From positions 43,592,589 to 43,656,588 of the forward strand of contig NC_092344.1 of assembly GCF_963676685.1 (NCBI RefSeq): a DNA stretch of 64,000 bases, read 5' to 3'. The DNA is from Mytilus edulis (taxonomy: Eukaryota; Mollusca; Bivalvia; Mytilida; Mytilidae). A program made the translations under genes and the position numbers. Below are positions 57,662 to 64,000 of the stretch, in pieces (positions within the stretch are counted from its first letter, which is position 1; the number at the start of each line of letters is the position of its first letter). The notes under the pieces are model-generated. The model was not told where the DNA came from and searched no databases. It saw only the letters and a program-made list of their open reading frames with translations.

Positions 57662-58095
57662 TTGACAATCCATACAACTGCCTGATTATTAGAATGGAAT
57701 AACAAGCACGAATTTTGAAATAAATGACCCCATACTTCAACTGTAAGCACAATGGGATAGAGCTCCTTAAACGTAATTGTACACTCATTCAGAGAATTTA
57801 ACCAGCACCCATAAAACCAATGCGACTTAAAAATAGCACCATATCCAATAGCTCCAGCTGCGTCTGTGTAAAGGTGCAACTTAACAGATGACATCCACAC
57901 ATGGTCGAGCATCAAAGCTTTTCCATTGAAGCAATCGATAAACATATACCAAGCTAATAGGTTTAAATGACGTTCTTTTGTAAGCCTAATATAGTGATGA
58001 GGCCTAGAGATGCCCTTTGTCAAATCTATCAATCGCCTTAAAAAGGCTCGCCCTGGACCAACAACGCAGCACGCAAAGTTTAACAGACCAATCAA
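57662..58095 (-). pseudogene. RNase H domain (upstream side of the split)
   Basis: The minus strand gives HLYTDAAGAIGYGAIF (catalytic Asp), TITFKELYPIVLTVEVWG (Glu) and LLFHSNNQAVVWIVNKQ. The third catalytic position, normally Asp in the CDN motif, reads Asn. The frame ends at the foldback insertion. Confidence 0.8.
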
Positions 58096-58099
58096 TGAC

Positions 58100-58801
58100 T
58101 GAAGTTCAACGTAAAGTAACCCTTTTTCGAACTGTCATAGCCTGCAAAGCAGCTTCAATTTTCCTAATTTTATCATCTGGTAACCTTGCTTCCATGAGGA
58201 CTGAACCCAATTCAATACCCAAGAATACAAGACAAGTACAGGAATGTTCATTTATTTCATTCTTAATTGGCACTCCTAATGTTTTACAGAGATTCAAAAA
58301 CAATCTTAAACTTTCCTCTCAAACATTACTGTTCGCAGGACCCACAAAAAGAAAATCATCTAAAATATGAATCATATGCCTGATATTTAGCCTGTTTTGG
58401 GCTATCCATTGCAAAGCTGTGGAAAATTTTTCAAAAATAGAACAAGAACTACCAAGACCCATTGCTAAACAACGGTCAAAATAAAACTGGTTCTTCCAAT
58501 TGATACCTAATAGTTCATAGTCCAAATAATTGACAGGGATATTTCTGTAGGCACTATCAATATCGCACTTTGCGAGATTACAACTACGACCGGGTAACAC
58601 TATCAGCCGGACAGCATCATCAACTGTAGCATATGAAACACTTTTAGATTCACCAGGAATATGATCATTTACAGAATGAATCGAGGGGTTAGACAAGTGG
58701 TGTATCAATCTAAATTGACCTTCCTCTTTTTTAGGAGCTACTCCAATAGGAGCAATTCTGCCAAGACTAACTTCCTTTGACAGTTTTTTTATCTTCAACA
58801 T
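58100..58801 (-). pseudogene. DIRS/Ngaro reverse transcriptase
   Basis: Minus strand: GRIAPIGVAPKKEEGQFRLI, HHLSNPSIHSVNDHIP, CDIDSAYRNIPV (first Asp), FDRCLAMGLGSSCSIFEKF, HILDDFLFVGP (the catalytic LDD box), and then in another frame LCKTLGVPIKNE and FLGIELGSVLMEARLP (58303-58106). At least one shift is present near 58310. Confidence 0.85.
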
Positions 58802-59960
58802 CTGGGAGTTGATAAGCAGATTGTAAATTATTTGACATCCGATGTTCCCGAGGCCCCTCGTAACCTAGACGAAAACCTTCCTCAAACCCAGATACCAAAT
58901 AATGTGCATCCTGATGAGGATATCCCATAAGTAAAATTTTTAAAGTTTTAGAGCAAATAGGAGTGACAACCGACCTCCAAGTATGACTTAAGTGAGTTAC
59001 ATTATTACTTGTTTCTGGAATCGGACTTGGGTGTTGATTGGGGTTGCTGTTTTGACGGGGCAGAACGTTTAGCACATCTGATAATGGGGTGATTGCCTTT
59101 ACATCCTCCACAACGATGGGCAAATGTTCAAGTTTTGATGCGACAAAATCTATCTTTGTTATAGTCCCAACAAACCCCTTTTGGCAACGTTTCGTCTGTT
59201 GAAGACCCTTCTTGTCTATTGTAAAAAATCCACTGACGGTTTCGAAAGGGACGAAAAGGTCGATTTCCCTGTTGACTCCCCTGTTGGGGTCTTGTTGCCA
59301 TAATATAGAATTCCATATTGAAACTATGCCATGGAACCCCTCTTATTTGTCTGTCCATGCGGACTTGTTGATCATATGTCAGCCAAGAATTGTTACTTGA
59401 TTGTCAAATCCCTAACAATTTCAGCATGTTCAGCCAAGTAAGCAGTGGACTCTGGGAACTTTTCATTATAAATTGCCATAAATCTTTAAAAAGCTGTTGT
59501 CCACTGTTCAATTGATGAAATATAAAACCTGGGCTTGTTGGAAACTAGTAACAGTGTTGAATTTCCAGATACTTGAAATTGTAAGCCATTTTTCTTAGCA
59601 TTTGGTAACAATACCGATAGATCAATATATTTATCTTGCCAATTTTTGTGTTTTATGCCTGGTCTACCATTGCTGCAATAGGAGTCGATATAGAATTAGT
59701 CGCAGGCAGATCTTCTTGCCATTCATTTTCCTCCATCTCCACCCCTTCTTGCTCACCATTTTCGTCAGCCTGGTCCTCTTGCTCAGGGATTTCCTCTACT
59801 GGCTTAAGGAATACGGCTTATTACGGTTCATGGACTGAATCACTGACTCAGTTATCCTTGCAATTAAAGCCTCTTCCACATCAGGGGACAAGGGGGATGA
59901 AGACTCTCTTTGTGCTTTATTTTTGCCTTTTTTGGACTGACCTGGCTTTACTTTAGGCAT
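58767..59960 (-). pseudogene. gag-like region of the DIRS/Ngaro element
   Basis: The ATG at 59960 (minus) opens MPKVKPGQSKKGKNKAQRES. Further frames give GVCWDYNKDRFCRIKT (59200-59128), a partial zinc-knuckle-like Cys cluster, and LVSGFEEGFRLGYEGPREHR (59123-58767), the block that precedes the reverse transcriptase in DIRS-type elements. Shifts and stops separate the parts. Confidence 0.65.
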
Positions 59961-60179
59961 GGCTACTTTCTGAAATATATAGCTGAACAATCAAATTTCT
60001 AGCAACATATAAAAAAAAATATGAACTGATCATATAGATGTAGTGCTATAAAAGTAAAATTACAGACGGCATCAGCATATTCTAATTAATAGGCCATTTT
60101 CACTAACAAATGACAAAAAACTAGCATTGATAAAGGTCATGTCTACGGAATACCCACAGCTACAATGTCAAAAAAAATG

Positions 60180-60450
60180 TCAGCAGCCCAACATAGGCAT
60201 TTAAACAGCAGCCCTTACATTGGGCACATACAGCATTAAAACAGCACCCCAATACATAGGGCAAGAAACAGCACCCTAATACAAGGGCATTATACAACTA
60301 CCCTATACATGGGATATTATAACAGCATTCCCAAACATAGGGCATAAAACAGAAGCCCAACAACTAGGGCATACCAACAGAAGCCCAAATACTTTGGCAT
60401 ACCAACAGAAGCCCAAATACTTTGGCACAGTTCATTATTTCAGCCCAACC
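60180..60450. repeat. Tandem hairpin repeat (GCCC...GGGC), ~11 units
   Basis: About eleven units of ~25 bp such as AACAGAAGCCCAAATACTTT, each with CCC and GGG or GCCC and GGGC words facing each other across a 6-8 bp loop. It lies between the SGNH relic and gag. Confidence 0.75.
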
Positions 60451-60595
60451 ATTAGGGCGAAACATTTTCACAGGTTTATTTATGTATTTCTTTATTTTAT
60501 TTTATTATTTATTTATTTTTCTTTTGTATTATTATCATTTTTTTTTCCATTTTTTTTTAATATATATTCACTTGTCAAATTATAAATAAATAAAG

Positions 60596-61214
60596 TTAAC
60601 TCTTACGAGCTGAAACAACTGCAGCTCGAATACTATTGTAATATTTAGGGTAACCTGTATTGATGTTCAAATGTACCCCATCATTGAAAAATGCAATCTG
60701 TTTACTTCTTTCTGACCAAAACCAGAATGTTTCCAGAAGGACACATGGTCCATTCTGTTGCTAAAATAGTGCGATAAGAATGAGTTCAGTTCATCACACC
60801 TTTTATTAAACCACTCTATGTCCATCTTATATCTTATTCTTTTTTGAGGGGACAAACGGTGCATATTTGACAGATAATAACTTTTTTAACTTCTAAACAG
60901 AAGCGCAATTTCATGGCTACTTCTATTATACCTCTGGCCACATCCTGCACTAAATTTGTAGAATTACATAAGTCATTTGACCCTATCTGTAACACAACTA
61001 TCTCAGGCTTACCGAGCTTCACATAGTCTAAACCACACTTTTAAATTTTTTCCAGATTACCCCATGGGTAACCCCTCAATAAAACGTGCTCTCTCGATTT
61101 ATCTAAACCTAGATTCAAGCTAACGGAACGATGTTTACTAACTTTAATAAAAGATTTAAATCTAGATATAAACATGATAAATGAATGACCCAATATAAGC
61201 GTTTTAACAACCAT
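60596..61214 (-). pseudogene. SGNH/GDSL-type hydrolase relic of the retroelement
   Basis: From an ATG at 61214 (minus): MVVKTLILGHSFI (block I, GHS), VVLQIGSNDL (block III, GSND), SPQKRIRYKMDIEWFNKRCD, FWKHSGFG, then DGVHLN (block V with the catalytic Asp and His) and YYNSIRAAVVSARKS to a stop at 60596. One in-frame stop (after LEKI) and two frameshifts are present. Hydrolases of this fold occur in some tyrosine-recombinase retroelements; their role is unclear. Confidence 0.7.
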
Positions 61215-61219
61215 TCTCA

Positions 61220-61870
61220 GCAGTCATAAAGATTTAAAAACACACTGATTCAAAAACACGCCGTGGATCTAGGTCAGCACAACTGAACCATGTAACTTAA
61301 TTAAATTTAGTAAACAACGAACAAAGATGTAAATCTATAAATAGCGTTAGCTTAAATGATAAATCTTTTAACTATAATTGATATTTGTGTGTACAAACCA
61401 CTTCTCAAAACAAGAGAAAATCTACGAATTAAAATTTTTCGTGTGATAAAAACTAAGTTTCTTTGTCTCTCTAAATGAAGGTGAAAAGACTTTTCATTGG
61501 TTGATCGGCTATTGATCTAAACAAGAAACCTGCTAAGACAATAGCAACAATCCCGGCAGTATTGAGGGACCATAAAATCATTTATGTTTTACATAAATAC
61601 CTTTATTAATTGCAGGACAACATATTATTATTAAAAGCAAAAAAGTGGCAAAATGGGGAGCTACTGTTGACAAAGTAATATCATGACGGTCTAAAGAACC
61701 AAGAGTATATTTATATAATGTCATTAAATGTCAAACACTTTTTAAATAGTATTAAACACACTTTGCCAAAGTCTGTACACGACTATGGAATATTTCTGAA
61801 CATGCTTTAATTAATGGTTAGTATAATATTGTGAAAGATTTCCGAACAATATCAAATCAACTTGAGCATA
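61220..61870. other. No gene recognised
   Basis: AT-rich, with no repeat or coding block identified. Confidence 0.4.
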
Positions 61871-61879
61871 TTGAATCTA

Positions 61880-62455
61880 ATAACACAATTAACTCATATG
61901 TTATAGTAAACGTTGCTCATCGTTTTACTCTAATGCTTACTTCAGTTTAGAATTACCAAAATATGAAAGATCACTTCTCCAGAAAATTAGAATGAAAAAA
62001 TTGCACATTTGTTTGCTTTTAAAACGGGGAGATACAGTGAGACAAACACTTTAGCAAATCAAATATTCTGCAAATTTTGCGAATACAAAGTAGTCGAAGA
62101 TGAAGTGCAACTATTTAATATTTTTTCCTTATTCAAAAACCTTAGAGAAACGTTGAGAAGTTAAACCTGAATAAATATGATGTTATCAAACCAGTTATAT
62201 ATAAATTTTTACTCTATCTAAATAACTTGTAGAAAGCCAAACACAGTAATTGATTATATAATGAGATAAGCCTTTAAAGTCCATAGCAATGCTCAGTTGG
62301 TCCTTTATAAATTATGGAAGTACAATGCAAACATAGACTTGTAGTTGTCATTAATTTTCTCTTGTTATGCATATGACATTTATGTTACACTTGGGTCACA
62401 CCATGTCATATTTATTATAGTGTGCTCTTTCCAATAAAACTTTTGATTTGATTTG
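61880..62455 (+). pseudogene. LINE 3' end, decayed
   Basis: Short blocks such as IRMKKLHICLL and IFCKFCEYKVVEDEV (a C-x2-C knuckle start) appear in shifting frames. They are followed by a 3'UTR ending CCAATAAAACTTTTGATTTG (62432-62451), a typical LINE tail with AATAAA. Confidence 0.55.
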
Positions 62456-62649
62456 AAATAACCCACTGAACATATGTAAAACTGGCTTGAATTTCTAAAA
62501 TATGGTGCTGTTTTGCAAAAACTAAACGTTTTTTCCAAGCACTGCAAATATATTGAAAAATACAAAAACTTCCTGGGGAAGTGATGTGAACACCATTATG
62601 ACGTGATGTGACACCCTATCATATAAGTACTTGCTAGACTATAGACTTA

Positions 62650-62800
62650 TAACAAATGAAGGCAACAGATTATGCCGCTGTTCAATATTCATCAATCGAT
62701 TAAGCGATATAAATTCGGGTTACACAAAAAACCCGAGGAACACATTAACTATAAGAGGAAAACAAAGATAAAATAGGAACATTGAACTGCAACAAAAACA
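62650..62800 (-). repeat. Family C fragment, inverted
   Basis: ATGCCGCTGTTCAATATTCA, AAAACCCGAGGAACACATTA and CTATAAGAGGAAAACAAAG are complementary to the 3' half of family C. Confidence 0.55.
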
Positions 62801-63029
62801 TACGCCAACAGATACCGAATTCTAATATGACGTGCTTCTTTCGCTTTGTGAATAATCCCATGCTCTAAATCAAATAATACATATTTGACCTAGATACGAG
62901 TTCATGCTGGCTTTTAGAAGTCCTCCGTCTGAAACATCCATTCCCTTGCCAGTCGTTTAACTTGTTTACTTGGTACCTTTTTTTGAGCTATTATTCGTGT
63001 GTTTCTCTGTCCTATATTTTCTACCATTT

Positions 63030-63370
63030 ATTTGTATAGTAGTCCTGTTAAGTAATGTTGTAATTATAATGTTATATTTAACATTGCCATAAAATTGGGA
63101 GGTTAGGCATGCCACAAAACCAGGTTCAACCCACCTTTTTTTGTCTTAAAATATCCTGTACCAAGTCAGTAAAATGGCCATTGTTATATTATAGTTCGTT
63201 TCTGTGTGTGTTACATTTTAATGTTGTGTTTTTGTTGTGTCGTTGTTCTCCTCTAGTATTTGATGCGTTTCCCTCAGTTTTAGTGTGTGTAACCCGGATT
63301 TGTGTTTTCTCAATCTATTTATGAGTTTCGAACAGCGGTATACTACTGTTGCCTTTATTTACAAACAAAA
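63030..63370 (+). repeat. Family C repeat (reverse-transcriptase element 3'UTR)
   Basis: It repeats the order of blocks seen at 24350-24790: CATGCCACAAAACCAGGTTC, TAGTTCGTTTCTGTGTG, ATGCGTTTCCCTCAGTTTTA and GAACAGCGGTATACTACTG. Confidence 0.75.
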
Positions 63371-64000
63371 AGGGAGGTTCATTGAAGAGCCTACACGAAC
63401 GGTCTACACTTATACACATTGGACAATTATCTTAATTTTCCGAATCAGAATCGAAATAATTGATGCAAGCTATATTTTATTATACATGTAGTTTTAAAAT
63501 GGGTAGGCATTATATTCGTGTTATTTAAGCCTTATTTGGCTTATTGAATTAGTAACAAATTATACTATATATACTGTACAATACGGTACATATGCTTTTA
63601 ATTTATAGAAAAGTACCTTTTTTCTCGGAAACACTCAGTCTCATGTTCTCATTCAGAAATCTGCAGCATCTTATCTTGTCCAAGGTGTCATGATGCGGCC
63701 ATTGATAACAATATGTAATGCAACGTTTCATTGTAAAACCACCATAATCCACGTTTTAAAGTAAGACTGGAAAAATGTATTGAATATCTATCTTCAAAAC
63801 TCTTTTGAAAAATTGCCCCGAAGGACACAGGATATAAGCAGTCACAGTTCCACTACTTGTAGCCACAGACCCGGTCCTTACTTGTAACTCATGGCATATG
63901 TTTGCTTGCAAGTAACGGACACCATACCACCAATCGTTCCGCGCGCACCACAGCTGAACATTTTAATTTTCAGTCTATTGTTGATTTTAATGCGACCATG
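63371..64000. other. No gene recognised at the window end
   Basis: 63840-63960 is GC-richer and has a minus-strand frame MFSCGARGTIGGMVSVTCKQ with a donor-like GTAAGG, but it cannot be linked to another exon inside the window. Confidence 0.3.

Larger units (their letters stand above)
49380..61214 (-). mobile_element. DIRS/Ngaro-type tyrosine-recombinase retroelement, decayed and split
   Basis: Read on the minus strand from 61214 it holds an SGNH hydrolase relic (61214-60596), hairpin repeats (60180-60450), gag (59960-58767), reverse transcriptase (58801-58100), RNase H (58095-57662, continuing at 50467-50200) and tyrosine recombinase (about 50190-49380). RNase H is cut at VVWIVNKQ by a 7.18-kb insertion (50476-57653). 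Removing that leaves about 4.7 kb. The presence of a tyrosine recombinase in place of a DDE integrase places it in the DIRS/Ngaro order. All frames carry stops or shifts. Confidence 0.8.

Noticed and set aside
60180..60450. CRISPR-like array
   Set aside because: Repeats are adjacent without unique spacers, units vary, and the setting is a eukaryotic retroelement.
63840..63960. Possible cysteine-containing exon on the minus strand at the window edge
   Set aside because: A start and a donor-like site are present, but no domain or second exon is in the window.

Overview
This is a gene-poor, repeat-dense, AT-rich eukaryotic window. It looks like nuclear DNA of a bivalve mollusc, most likely a Mytilus-type mussel. 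That placement is inference. It rests on dispersed repeat families I recognise from mussel sequence, on spliced genes with GT-AG introns, and on the mixture of LINE, tyrosine-recombinase (DIRS/Ngaro), Tc1, hAT, SINE and foldback-type elements. No bacterial, organellar, tRNA or rRNA gene was seen.

Three host genes can be supported. The first, on the + strand near 4.2-6.2 kb, is a single coding exon for a 673-residue protein with 22 consecutive zinc fingers. The other two are a tandem pair of paralogous four-exon genes on the - strand that ORF scanning misses because every exon is short. Gene 1 runs from 45,992 down to 40,528 and gene 2 from 34,080 down to 13,731. Each encodes a signal peptide followed by one complete eight-cysteine WSC domain, with identical exon phases and an identical stop that follows the last splice junction. 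Intron 2 of gene 2 is about 16 kb and is filled with transposons.

Layout: 1-4.1 kb, repeat fragments and empty sequence; 4.2-6.4 kb, zinc-finger gene; 7.3-9.0 kb, hAT-like relic; 9.6-13.0 kb, tandem 1.52-kb units; 13.7-34.1 kb, WSC gene 2, whose introns hold a 165-bp tandem array (15.2-16.0), a broken LINE (18.2-22.9) fused to a second reverse transcriptase, another reverse-transcriptase relic (25.9-26.9), an inverted-repeat-bounded element with a decayed Cys-rich ORF (27.0-30.8) and a palindrome-rich array (31.5-32.4); 36.06-37.68 kb, Tc1 element; 38.9-40.0 kb, element with short-repeat arms; 40.5-46.0 kb, WSC gene 1 with a solo LTR in intron 2; 46.4-47.3 kb, LINE 3' end; 47.8-48.6 kb, mixed repeats; 49.4-61.2 kb, a DIRS/Ngaro-type retroelement on the - strand split by a 7.18-kb insertion; 61.9-64 kb, LINE and repeat tails.

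The most unusual object is that 7.18-kb insertion (50,476-57,653). Its long terminal inverted repeats (643 and 728 bp) are arrays of a 21-bp repeat, and it is bounded by an 8-bp target duplication inside the RNase H reading frame of the retroelement. A second, smaller element at 38.9-40.0 kb has the same plan with an unrelated repeat unit. All retroelement and transposase reading frames in the window are broken except short 3' pieces.
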